From assembly GCF_000281045.1 (NCBI RefSeq), contig NW_008246203.1, forward strand, positions 2,805-58,998: 56,194 nt of DNA, read 5' to 3'. Every line of letters begins with the position of its first letter. Within the stretch, counting starts at the first letter, position 1. The notes beneath the pieces were generated by a model. The model was not told the DNA's origin and did no database searches. It saw only the letters and a program-made list of their open reading frames with translations. Shown here piece by piece: positions 32,340 to 41,650 of this stretch. Origin of the DNA: Saprolegnia diclina VS20. Taxonomy: Eukaryota > Oomycota > Saprolegniomycetes > Saprolegniales > Saprolegniaceae. The position numbers were made by a program, and so were the translations under genes.

Positions 32340-33878
32340 CTATGTTACTTTCAGACGCTTCTTCCCATTGGGGTCATTTGCCTTGCGCATGCCATTCGTC
32401 GACGTCGACGAATGACCCTCCTGCTTGGTCATCTTCTTTCGCTTCGACTTTTTCATTTTGGGGGACTGCGACTTAGGTGGTGGAGGCTCTTCGGACTTGA
32501 GGCCGGCCGACGAGAAACGCGGATGATCCACAAAGGCGTAAGCAGGCCGCAATGTACCCCGCTGGACACTAATGACGAGCCAACGACAATGTTGCTCGTC
32601 GTGCTTGGTCGACAGGCAATAGCCGCAGGCTCGCGCCGACTTGGACGCCAATGCTGAACTTCGTGGAAGCCGCTGGCCCGATGGTATGCGATATGTTGAC
32701 GGTACTTTCTGGGAGCGCGCATGCACGTTCAGGACGGGACAGGCACCATCGAGATGCCCCACCGCATTGCAGTACGAGCACTGGCGCGTGGGGGGCAGAG
32801 CTGCTTCAGTTAACCCGAGGGTCTTCATGTCTTTGGCTGCGAGGGGGCAGCCATCATCACGGCAATGGCCTGCTACTTGACAGTAGCTGCACGTCGTCTG
32901 CGGTACCGAGGGTGGCGAATAGTCGCCTCGGACTTGGTCATTGGCCACGTCAACAGCACGTCTGACGCACGTTGCGTCAGTATGCTCCCCTTGACCGTTT
33001 TTCTTGACCTTCTGGCAGTACGTGCAGAGTGACAGCTCAAGCGCCGGCTCGGGTGCGACACTCTCTGCATGTCGTGGCGCCAGAGTCCTTGTCCTCGGCG
33101 AGATAGAGCTGCACTGTGCCCAGGCCTTGATGTCGGCGCACGAGCAGTCGGGCGTTGCGTCAAACCAAGTCTTGAAGTCGTCTTGACCGCAAAGAGCGTG
33201 CCCGAGGAAAACGGTGCGAAGTTGATCGAAGACACTCGTCGAGGCTGCGATCGCACCGTGGTACGCGGCCTCATCCCAACCCGTCGTGTCGCGTGGAACT
33301 GGCGCAAGCTGCGCAAGAAACGCGTCGATGGAGGCTTCGGTGCGCGTAGTAAATGCGACAATCGACTCCATCGGGAGGCGCACAACCTTTCGGTAGCTGT
33401 CATAGAAGCGCGACGGATCCCTGGGCTCTGTCGGCTGCTTGGCTTTCGTTTGGATATGCTGCCACATTTCGTACGCCTCGCAGATATGGAGCACGTCTGC
33501 GTGAAGTCGGGGGTGGAGCGCGGACCGAAGAAAGGCAACGGCATGTCGGGCACAGGAGGCCCGCATGACTGCTCGCTCCTTGTCGATCGCAGTCGAGTAG
33601 TGACTGTACACTGCCAGCTTCCGCTGCGCGGCTTGTTCCTGAAGCTCGACAAATGATGAGCTGCCCGCCAGTCGTGGCACAGCGGCTTCTGCTTCTTGCA
33701 AGAGTTGAGCATGGCGCGAGACGCTGATGTAGTTGACCAAGTTGGGGTCTTCGTATCCCGGCTTTGTGTAGTAGTCGGCGATGTGAATCGAACCAGCGAC
33801 GGTGAGGAAGGTGCGCGTCCAGGCAGCGACGTTGTCCCAGTCTTGGAGCCGCTCCCGCGGGTACGTTGACGCGTCCAT
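32340..33878 (-). CDS. Gag-like protein with four zinc knuckles (gene 2)
   Basis: An intact ORF of 512 residues from the ATG at 33878 (MDASTYPRERLQ); an in-frame ATG at 34034 would overlap the FTSJ1 gene and is rejected. It is a paralogue of Gag-like gene 1: HIADYYTKPGYEDPNLVNYIS and FLRSALHPRLHADVL with YEMWQHI align with it. Two knuckles are canonical (CSYCNAVGHLDGAC, CGYCLSTKHDEQHC). One has a stretched CX2CX10HX4C spacing (CTYCQKVKKNGQGEHTDATC) and one an extra residue before the last Cys (CSYCQVAGHCRDDGC). The C-terminal 60 residues are very basic, like a nuclear localisation signal. No pol domain is present. Confidence 0.6.
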   Translation of the reverse strand: MDASTYPRERLQDWDNVAAWTRTFLTVAGSIHIADYYTKPGYEDPNLVNYISVSRHAQLLQEAEAAVPRLAGSSSFVELQEQAAQRKLAVYSHYSTAIDKERAVMRASCARHAVAFLRSALHPRLHADVLHICEAYEMWQHIQTKAKQPTEPRDPSRFYDSYRKVVRLPMESIVAFTTRTEASIDAFLAQLAPVPRDTTGWDEAAYHGAIAASTSVFDQLRTVFLGHALCGQDDFKTWFDATPDCSCADIKAWAQCSSISPRTRTLAPRHAESVAPEPALELSLCTYCQKVKKNGQGEHTDATCVRRAVDVANDQVRGDYSPPSVPQTTCSYCQVAGHCRDDGCPLAAKDMKTLGLTEAALPPTRQCSYCNAVGHLDGACPVLNVHARSQKVPSTYRIPSGQRLPRSSALASKSARACGYCLSTKHDEQHCRWLVISVQRGTLRPAYAFVDHPRFSSAGLKSEEPPPPKSQSPKMKKSKRKKMTKQEGHSSTSTNGMRKANDPNGKKRLKVT

Positions 33879-33995
33879 AGCAACCAGTTGGATCGCACTC
33901 GGATTCTGTGGTATCCGGAAACCCACACAGATGGAAACTAATTCATTATCCGGATATCCCTGAAATTTGCTGCCAACGAACCAGACAGACAGAGC

Positions 33996-34980
33996 ATGGG
34001 CAAGTGCTCCAAGGACAAGCGCGTACGACGCCACGGCCTCGACAAACAGGTTTCCTCATCCAGCGTACCTAGGACATATACTATCGCAAGGCCAAGGAAC
34101 AGGGCTATCGAGCACGATCCGCCTTTAAGCTTCTTCAGCTCGATGATACTTTCCGCCTACTTCGCGGTACTAGCACTTGGCCATTCTTTTGCAGCACCCC
34201 ACCAAGCTGTTCTAGGTGCCACGCGCGTCGTCGACCTCTGCGCTGCACCTGGCGGTTGGACGCAAGTCATCTCTGAGCGACTGCCCCTGGCGTTCGTTGA
34301 CAATAACCATGCTACATCATCTTACCAGTACTGGCGCGCATAGGACGGCTGGCGACGTGAGCATCGTAGCGGTTGACCTCATGGAGATGGCGCCACTGCC
34401 TAATGTCGTGCAGATCCAAGGTGACATCACAGCGCAGGCGACGGCGGACGCGATCATTGCCGAGTTCCATGGCGCGAAAGCCCAAGTCGTTGTCAGTGAT
34501 GGTGCCCCGGACGTTCTCGGCCTCCATGACCTTGACGAGTACCTCCAAGCGCAGCTCGTGCTGGCTGCACTCAACATCAGCTTGAATGTGCTAGAAGAGG
34601 GGGGTACTTTCGTTGCCAAGATCTTTCGTGGCAAGGAGGTATCGCGCCTCTACGCACAGCTTGCGCTTTTTTTCGAGTCGGTTGTCTGTGCCAAACCCAA
34701 GGCAAGCCGCAACTCGAGCTTTGAGAGTTTTGTTGTGTGCAAGAACCTGCGGATTCCAAAAGGATACACGCCATCGATGGAGCTCAGCTTGTTCGACCTG
34801 CCATACGAGACCGAGGTGGGCCGCGTGGCGGGGTCGACCCACGTGGCTTTCCAGTCGTGCGGCGACGTCGATGGCTGGGACGCTGACCAGTCGTATCCAA
34901 TGGACGATGCCGATGTGCACCACGAGCCGCTGCAGCGCCCGATCAACCCACCGTATGCACTGGCGCAAAAAACGGTTTAA
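33996..34980 (+). CDS. FTSJ1: tRNA ribose 2'-O-methyltransferase, FTSJ1/TRM7
   Basis: The enzyme methylates riboses 32 and 34 in tRNA anticodon loops with a WDR6/Trm734-like partner. Four exons (33996-34022, 34073-34166, 34216-34291, 34344-34980) give 277 residues. [20 protein letters not shown] and [12 protein letters not shown] open the protein; [14 protein letters not shown] is the SAM site, VVQIQGDIT follows, and [14 protein letters not shown] holds the catalytic Asp. The K-D-K-E tetrad is complete: [20 protein letters not shown] and SSFESF. The IQGDIT and GLHDLDEY forms mark TRM7 rather than rRNA- or mitochondrial FtsJ homologues. It is head-to-head with Gag-like gene 2, about 117 bases between starts. 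Confidence 0.93.
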
Positions 34981-35189
34981 AACCAAATGAACTTCATGGA
35001 CGATCTCAGTACTAGTATCATGCATCACAGCAATCTATGCATCACTCATTACTGCAGCACGATGGCGCTTCTTGCCATTTAGGTTCGAAAGAACTCTCCT
35101 TTCAACTTAAAGTGAGGTGCCAAGTCATGTCGAGTGAGAAGTGCATGAACAGATCGGTTGAACACGATGAGAAGATGCAGACGTTTGAA

Positions 35190-38100
35190 TTATTCGGTGT
35201 CGCGAAGAAGCATGCCGAGTTTCTCGATGCAGTCGGGAGGCGCCAAGTACCGTACAGTCCATTTGTCGAGGTCAATTTCGGTGAGCGGTGCCTCCGGAAC
35301 ACCAACAACGGGCGACGCGACAGAGAAGAGCGCACTGGGCTGCTTGGCGGCGACGCGCGCGTACAGGACGTCTTCGGCGACGAGATGTGCGAGTAGAGAG
35401 CGCACCTGTTGCAGCGGCAACAGCTTGTCCATGTGTTTCCAGAGGGCCACGTCGTCAGCGCCGGGGGCACCAAGTATGAAATGCAGCGCCGATCGCTGCA
35501 TGCGTGTCCACCACTGCACGTTAATGGACCCGTTGAGCTTGAGCCAAGGGTGCGCGGTCTTGCCCGGCGACTTGGTGTCGAAAATGGCTTCATTGTTGGG
35601 TGCGACGACGTACGACTGCACTGTCCAAAACTTCTCGTACGACCGCAAGACGTATCGCGTTTGGACATACGCTTGGACGCAGAGCACGTCGTCCGACATC
35701 GACTCGATCTTCTCGCGCACCGCATTGTCATCAGCATCAAGCGCAAGAGCAAGCTCCGCGGCGGAGCAACCCTGCTCTGCTGCGGCGTCGAGCAGCCCGC
35801 GGATGGCATCGTCGTCGATTACAAATGTTCTTCGGGCTTTCTTGGTCAGCGGTAGCGGCGCCGTAAAGGCGTCCATTGCGTCCGAGGGCTGCTCAGTCGG
35901 CAGGTTATAGAAGATGGTCGACACGACCCACGGGTCATCCTGCGGCTGGAGTTGATACAAGTGCCCAGCGATACCGAAGCCAGCTCGGTCTGTTGCCTGC
36001 GGTCGCTTACGCTTGTGTGCGATTGCTGATGAGCCCCGCATAGTCGACGACTTGTACTCGATCGAAAATGAGCAACGACCGAGGACGAACGCAGCATGCG
36101 TCAGCGGTGCGCCGACGGTAAGCTGAACGCCGCCGTCGTCATTGTCATCAGCATCTTCGAGCGCATCGTCAACGACAGCAGCTTGCTCCGCAGCCTCTTC
36201 AAACATGGAGAGTGGGAACCGCACGCCGTCGCGCCAAAGCATGAGGAGCTTCCTCGAGAGAACGTAGCCGCGTTGAAGTTGACGGTGGGTTGGAGTCGTT
36301 GCGTGCACGATCCAGCCGCGCAGCCAGAGGAGGCGCCAAACTGTGTTGATTTCCCTGCGCGTCCAGTGCAAGAGCAGGTGCTCCGCGGCCATTTGCAGAT
36401 ACGACGCGTCCGGGCAGAGCACAATCATCAGCACACGATTAAGTAGTGCGGTCATGCGCGGCTGCGTCATCACGGCGTCTTCTTCAACGAAAACCGACTG
36501 GCCGAAAACGCGGTTGTGGAGGTCCACGAGTGCTTGCTTGGAGCTCACTTGGTCAAGAAGCTCGGCGAGGCGCCGCCGAAGTGGTCCCGCACTGGGCGGC
36601 CGCGACGGTCGAAGTGCTCGCCCGATAGTGGCGACCGAGAAGTTGACGCGCCAAGCGTGGGGTGCTCGGACGAGAACGCTTTCGTTCTCACATTGCATAT
36701 CCTCAGGCACGGAAACCCGCCAGTTGGCCTCGAGCTGTTTAAAGTAAGCTTCGAGAATCTCGTTGTCTTCGTCCGGCGTAAAGTCGACATGATCGACCTC
36801 GACAGTGATGCGGCGTTTGGCGGCCTTCGCGAGGCGCGGCTTCGCGTACGGTGATCGACGCCGGGGCCGCGGTACGCGACTCGAGCCGGGGATGATAGCG
36901 CGAAGCTCCTTTTCGCGCGCTTTTCGGTTCTTGTAGCGCTCCGACTGCGTACGTGATGTCCACGAGATCGGTACGAGAAGGTTTACGTGCGAGAAAACCA
37001 GCGGCTTGGGAAAGGCTTGAACCTGGCCCGGGCCTGCCGCGAACGAAAGCGACTCGAGCGCAACACATTGCAGCGCCTCCCAGTAGAGATCGACCTTGTC
37101 GACGGTTGTGAAGTCCATTCGGAGTGGAATCGCATGACCAAACGAGTACTGGTGCCGGGTCGCAATCACGCGGCCGATCGACTCGGTCGCCCAAACGCCC
37201 GCACTGTCATCGAGGAGAAGTTGACCGTGCGTGTGCCACACCAAGAGGAGGTTACTCCGGCCCACGTCGGCTTGGTCGCGCAAAAGCACCTCGACGTCTT
37301 CGTTGCGCTTGGCGTTGGCGTTGGCGTTGGCGTGTACATGTTGCAGCAACTGCTCGAGTCGAAGTCGGTACGTGCTTACGAGCTGGAGAGACTTGAGCAT
37401 GTTAAGGAGCCGCAGACACCGCCGTGTCTGGCGGTACGTGACTTTACGCCGAAGGCCGTCATCAAGCGCGCTGAGAGTCGCGTCCGCGGACAGCACGCGC
37501 TCCACGGTCGCGTATTCGTCGGGTGTGAGCACGTGGCCGATGCCAAAAATACCGATGTACTGGCGCACACGCATCGCTGCGAGCATCGCGTCCAGCGAGA
37601 AGACGATGGCGGTGGGCGTCGAGGCTTGCTTCAACAAGGTTGTGAGCACGTCCTCGTTGCCACTGGCAGCTATTGTCGTCGTGTGCAGGTACTCGAAGAG
37701 AAGTCGGTGATAGACGCGACATCGGTGCATCATACCGTGGCACAGACCAAGCGAGCGCGATTGCTTGGTGCGCGCGAGGTCAGCCTTGTGCACCGAGTGG
37801 AGTTTGGCCTTCATCATGTACTTGATCGCGCTTGGGTCGATTTGCGTGACCCGACCATCCCGCACCGCGACCCGCGGGTTGGTAAACACTTTGGTGTTGA
37901 GTCGTTGCACGCGCGTGTCGCGACTGTAACGCGCAAGGTACGCTTCGAGCTCGTTCGGTGTCACGTCCGATGCCAACGCCACCGAGACATTGCGCGTCGT
38001 ACCGGGCACAGATGCCGTCTTGATGGGTACGGCGACAGCGCGCTGTTCGAGGTGGCCTTCACCCTGCAGGCTATCGAGGAGCCGCTGGATCGAGCGCGTG

Positions 38101-39521
38101 TCGACGCGATGGCCCGCGATGAACTGGATGTTCTTCGTGCCTTCGTGGAAGTTTTCCATCTCGATGATCGACGAACGCAGTGAATAGAGCGAAACGATGC
38201 GCTCTTTGGCGACGCGCGCCGCAATGTGCTCCTTCCGGAGAGACGCCGTGTCGTCTGTCGGTGCGTCCATCGCCGCCGAGTTTCGCTTCAAGCTGTGGCC
38301 GTGGCACGGGCGCTTCCACGTTCCTCGGCGCTCTGGCTCCGGCTTGACGTCCTCCATGTCCTCTTCGTCACAGCTGCTGTCGCGCTTGCGCTTGGGTGCT
38401 GTGTCGTCCGGCGCCATGGGGAAAAGCTTGAAGACCGAATTGCGCCCGACGACAACCTTGGTCATGCGGACGGCGTACGCTGACGTTGCAGTGCTAAGTA
38501 AGCGGTACGTGGTCTTCGGTCCTGGAATTTCGAGAAGGCTGCGGATTTCGGGCGTCGTGATGCCCCCCGAGATCTGGATAAGCTGGTGGATCTGGTGCAT
38601 GACGCCCGACTCGAGGCCCAACCGTGGCAAGCCGGGAAACGGGTCTGGCTCTGGCTCAATCTGGCGGCGCTTGACGCACCACAACTTGCGCTTCGTGTCC
38701 GTCCCGACGATGGCCGAAAAGATTTCGACCGGGAATGACGACGCCTGACGCTGGCCTTCGGCAATGATGTAGTTTTTGAAGGCCTCGAGCTTGTATTTTT
38801 GATCCGCGATCGTGCCCCGGACCGCGTCGGCGAGAACACACTGCGACACGTTGTGCGTCGACATGTACTGCAGCATTTCGATCACTGTGCGCTGCTTCCA
38901 CGCGAGGTCATCCTCGAGTATCGCGCCAGGAAAGAGCGCTTCGTGGTCAAAGTCGTTGGCAAACCGCGCGAGTAATATGACGTTGAACCGTTGCGGTCGA
39001 CCCTGACCAAGGATCTGCAACATCTTCTTCACGACAAGCTTCAAGCTGAGGAGCCGGTCCAGTTGGTGGTGCACGGCGCGGATGTCGCCCGTCTTGCTCT
39101 TCACTTTCTTCTCACCGTTTGCTGCCTCCGAGACGGCCGTCGTGAGGTCCATCATAGATATTCCTTTTGCCCGCGTGCGGCCGACGGTCTCCAGGATCAA
39201 AAGCTGTGTCGGCGGGAGGTCGCCCGACGGTGTGACGTGCAGCGCGCGCAGACGTAGGTCCTCTGAGGCGACGATCACAATGTCGAGTGCGTCAGCCAGC
39301 GCGACAGGGGCGTCAGTTAGGCGCGCGCCGTCGGCAAAGAATGCGATCGGGTGCGGCGGCAAGAGACCCGATGCGCGAAGCACGTGCCAGCAAGCTGTGC
39401 GCACTGCTGCGTCGCCACTGCTCTCGTGGTGTTCGAGCAGCTGGCGCAGAGAGATACCGCAGCGGCCTTCCAGTGCAACGGCCTCGATGAGGTGCGGGGT
39501 CAGCCGGAGCGCCGAGGTCAT
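35190..39521 (-). CDS. GTF3C1: TFIIIC largest subunit, B-block binding (GTF3C1-like)
   Basis: A single-exon gene of about 1443 residues, rare in this intron-rich window. TFIIIC binds the internal A and B boxes of tRNA genes for RNA polymerase III, and this subunit contacts the B block. The start, LTPHLIEAVALEGRCGISLRQ, matches the GTF3C1 N-terminal helix. Residues ~107-167 fit the B-block winged helix: LILETVGRTRAKGISMMDL and VHHQLDRLLSLKLVVKK. Further winged-helix-like units follow (GITTPEIRSLLEIPGP; RIVSLYSLRSSIIEMENFHE). A basic stretch (RVPRRRRRSP-like, ~880) and a DFTPDEDNEILEAY Myb-like segment are present. An upstream ATG at 39572 adds 17 residues and cannot be excluded. The long antisense ORFs here are shadows. 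Confidence 0.75.
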   Translation of the reverse strand: MTSALRLTPHLIEAVALEGRCGISLRQLLEHHESSGDAAVRTACWHVLRASGLLPPHPIAFFADGARLTDAPVALADALDIVIVASEDLRLRALHVTPSGDLPPTQLLILETVGRTRAKGISMMDLTTAVSEAANGEKKVKSKTGDIRAVHHQLDRLLSLKLVVKKMLQILGQGRPQRFNVILLARFANDFDHEALFPGAILEDDLAWKQRTVIEMLQYMSTHNVSQCVLADAVRGTIADQKYKLEAFKNYIIAEGQRQASSFPVEIFSAIVGTDTKRKLWCVKRRQIEPEPDPFPGLPRLGLESGVMHQIHQLIQISGGITTPEIRSLLEIPGPKTTYRLLSTATSAYAVRMTKVVVGRNSVFKLFPMAPDDTAPKRKRDSSCDEEDMEDVKPEPERRGTWKRPCHGHSLKRNSAAMDAPTDDTASLRKEHIAARVAKERIVSLYSLRSSIIEMENFHEGTKNIQFIAGHRVDTRSIQRLLDSLQGEGHLEQRAVAVPIKTASVPGTTRNVSVALASDVTPNELEAYLARYSRDTRVQRLNTKVFTNPRVAVRDGRVTQIDPSAIKYMMKAKLHSVHKADLARTKQSRSLGLCHGMMHRCRVYHRLLFEYLHTTTIAASGNEDVLTTLLKQASTPTAIVFSLDAMLAAMRVRQYIGIFGIGHVLTPDEYATVERVLSADATLSALDDGLRRKVTYRQTRRCLRLLNMLKSLQLVSTYRLRLEQLLQHVHANANANAKRNEDVEVLLRDQADVGRSNLLLVWHTHGQLLLDDSAGVWATESIGRVIATRHQYSFGHAIPLRMDFTTVDKVDLYWEALQCVALESLSFAAGPGQVQAFPKPLVFSHVNLLVPISWTSRTQSERYKNRKAREKELRAIIPGSSRVPRPRRRSPYAKPRLAKAAKRRITVEVDHVDFTPDEDNEILEAYFKQLEANWRVSVPEDMQCENESVLVRAPHAWRVNFSVATIGRALRPSRPPSAGPLRRRLAELLDQVSSKQALVDLHNRVFGQSVFVEEDAVMTQPRMTALLNRVLMIVLCPDASYLQMAAEHLLLHWTRREINTVWRLLWLRGWIVHATTPTHRQLQRGYVLSRKLLMLWRDGVRFPLSMFEEAAEQAAVVDDALEDADDNDDGGVQLTVGAPLTHAAFVLGRCSFSIEYKSSTMRGSSAIAHKRKRPQATDRAGFGIAGHLYQLQPQDDPWVVSTIFYNLPTEQPSDAMDAFTAPLPLTKKARRTFVIDDDAIRGLLDAAAEQGCSAAELALALDADDNAVREKIESMSDDVLCVQAYVQTRYVLRSYEKFWTVQSYVVAPNNEAIFDTKSPGKTAHPWLKLNGSINVQWWTRMQRSALHFILGAPGADDVALWKHMDKLLPLQQVRSLLAHLVAEDVLYARVAAKQPSALFSVASPVVGVPEAPLTEIDLDKWTVRYLAPPDCIEKLGMLLRDTE

Positions 39522-40219
39522 GCTGCCGCTCCGATTGGCTCTGATTGGTCTCCGGATGCTCGAAATAGCCAACCGAAAATCACTGGCTCCAACGGGATTT
39601 GAAGTCGCGGCTCACGGCGTCGATGGCGCAAAGCAGCAGTCCGAAATTGCATTGTCGAGTATTGTACCGAAGCTCGTGACTTGGAAAAATTAATTGATTA
39701 GCCCTGCAAGATCCGCTGAAGTGCTCGATTCCACGGCGTTTCCGCGGCTTGATAAATGTTGACGACATAACTTTCTTTCAATGATTAAATGATGCACGGC
39801 TCCAATCGCGTGCCAGGCTTTCCGAGGCAGTCTATTATTTGGTTGCATCGACTTGGACCGGTACGAGGGTGGAGGCATGACGGTTTCGCTCTCGGTCGCA
39901 TTTTGTCAACAGAGACAATCGGTTGCGTGTTCTTCGTTTGTGAACAGTTGATTAGTGGAAAGAGGCTATATCTACCCAACTTGTGTTGAAGTCGGCGTAA
40001 ACTTGCTTGTTGCTCGAGCTTCTTGAGCAACAGCGCTCGAGTGGAAACATTGGTATGTAGCTAAATTGAGTCACATCATTTACCGGACCGAGCGCTGGCA
40101 AAAAGATTCACCAACAACGCGCTGGGGCTGAGTGACCGAAGTTGAAGTACGAATTTCACAAAAGGGGGTGCCCGTACCGCCCGACAAGGCCTCCAACTCA
40201 CTTTTGAATCTGCTGCACC
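39522..40219. other. Intergenic, divergent promoter region
   Basis: About 700 bases between the TFIIIC and DUF4419 genes, AT-rich around 39680-39800 and 39960-40080. A tRNA-like B-box string (minus strand near 39600) was examined and dismissed. No gene is supported. Confidence 0.4.
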
Positions 40220-41527
40220 ATGGTCACGTTCGCTGTCTCTCCGGTCGCCCGCAAAACTTTTGGAGGTCGTGTTTCGCCCGAAACGCCGGTCCGTGCGATG
40301 GCCGAGCTCGGCGCCGATGACGTCGTGCATGCTTCGCCAACGATCTTACCGAGTTGTGCTGCCCCGAACGGGTTTGTGCACGGGGTCATGCTCGCATACA
40401 ACGGGCACCACGACTTGATCATTCGCCCGGATGACATTTGGGCTGCGATTATGATCCAGTTCGGGCGCTACGTCAACGGTGCCCCGGATGATGTGAAATC
40501 GACGATCATCCATTCGGGCTCGAGCACCGACCTCGTCCTCACGATCCCGGGCGACAACGTTGCCAACTACGATGAAATCGCAGCCAACTTGGTGCAGCGC
40601 ATGCAGTCAATTCTTGTCGACCCAGCTTCACTCGAATGGATGCTTCCCAGTTTCACGACAACGACACCGCACGACACGATCATCGGAAGCATTGCCATGC
40701 TCGCATCGATGAACGAGCCCGTGTGCTCCATGCCCACGATGCAGTGTGGCATCCCACATGTGACGCTGCTTGGCTCGGTTGCCGATTGGATGGACATTCG
40801 AGCCCGTGTTGAGCGCTTTGCGGCACTCGGACTGCCCGGATGGGCCAAGATGTTGCACTCGACCCTCGACAAGTTCGTGGCAGCTACCGAGGGCTGTGTG
40901 GACGAGGCCTTCTGGCAGCACATGGTGCTTGATGGCGACGCCTCGGATGCGCGCTACGTCAGCGGCTGGATTTGCGTTTTCTGCGTCTTTGCCAACGACG
41001 GCGCGTGGCAATGTGCGAAGGGCTGGACGAGCATCGAGACGACGCCTGAAGATGAGGACCAGTACCCGACGCTGCGCCTGGACCAAGTGCCCGCGGGGTA
41101 CGTCGTTGTTGACGTCAAGCTTGAAGACGAGTCGAGCTGTTACGACACGGTTCTTCTCGCGGGTCACATGGCATACGGCGTCCAAGACGGAGCGACGATC
41201 GTGCCTCAGCTTGGGTGGGCTATCGTCTTCCAGAATGCTCTCAACGAGACTGATGCTGCACTCATCACCGAAACCCCCGACGCACAGCGCTCACAGACAG
41301 AGGTGCTCGATGAAATGACTCCAACCTCGGAATGCGACGAGAGTGATGACGGCGATGCCCCTTGCAGCCAAGTGGCGGCGACGATCACGTCGAGTCACGA
41401 CGCGCACCTCGAATTGCCGCAGCCTTCCTTGCCGCTCTCCTCGTGGGCGGTTGTCCTTGTGCAGGTGCTGGTTGTCGTCGTTGCGATCAGCATCACTGCC
41501 GGTGTGCGTTGGAGCCACGCCAATTGA
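40220..41527 (+). CDS. DUF4419 protein with C-terminal membrane anchor
   Basis: Single exon, 435 residues. The DUF4419 signature runs through residues ~45-260: NGFVHGVMLAYNGHHDLIIR, RPDDIWAAIMIQFGRYVNG, LPSFTTTTPHDTI, CGIPHVTLLGSVADW, DEAFWQHMV and SGWICVFCVF. The family is widespread in eukaryotes and some bacteria, without a known activity. After an acidic linker (TSECDESDDGD) the chain ends in one hydrophobic span (WAVVLVQVLVVVVAISITAG) and a short RWSHAN tail. This predicts a tail-anchored protein with the domain in the cytosol, which I infer and which is not a general property of the family. Confidence 0.8.
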   Translation: MVTFAVSPVARKTFGGRVSPETPVRAMAELGADDVVHASPTILPSCAAPNGFVHGVMLAYNGHHDLIIRPDDIWAAIMIQFGRYVNGAPDDVKSTIIHSGSSTDLVLTIPGDNVANYDEIAANLVQRMQSILVDPASLEWMLPSFTTTTPHDTIIGSIAMLASMNEPVCSMPTMQCGIPHVTLLGSVADWMDIRARVERFAALGLPGWAKMLHSTLDKFVAATEGCVDEAFWQHMVLDGDASDARYVSGWICVFCVFANDGAWQCAKGWTSIETTPEDEDQYPTLRLDQVPAGYVVVDVKLEDESSCYDTVLLAGHMAYGVQDGATIVPQLGWAIVFQNALNETDAALITETPDAQRSQTEVLDEMTPTSECDESDDGDAPCSQVAATITSSHDAHLELPQPSLPLSSWAVVLVQVLVVVVAISITAGVRWSHAN

Positions 41528-41650
41528 TCGTCGTCTCTGCATTTCAATACATGTCGCCTCCTCTACCCTTTGCTTCTTGTAGTGTCTCGAATATTCTGCA
41601 ACTCTAATGGATTGGGCATTTATCTCTACGGTGGTCTCTAGTGCAGCCAA

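Noticed and set aside
32873-33928. 351-codon alternative minus-strand ORF over Gag-like gene 2
   Set aside because: It is another frame of the same DNA and lacks the zinc-knuckle and Gag signatures of the chosen frame.
36987-38183. 398-codon ORF on the plus strand
   Set aside because: It lies antisense to the single-exon TFIIIC gene, is Arg/Val/His-rich without domains, and its openness follows from codon bias on the other strand.
39580-39660. tRNA-like string (TTCAAATCCC) on the minus strand
   Set aside because: Flanking bases do not pair as a T-stem, and no D-arm or acceptor stem is found.
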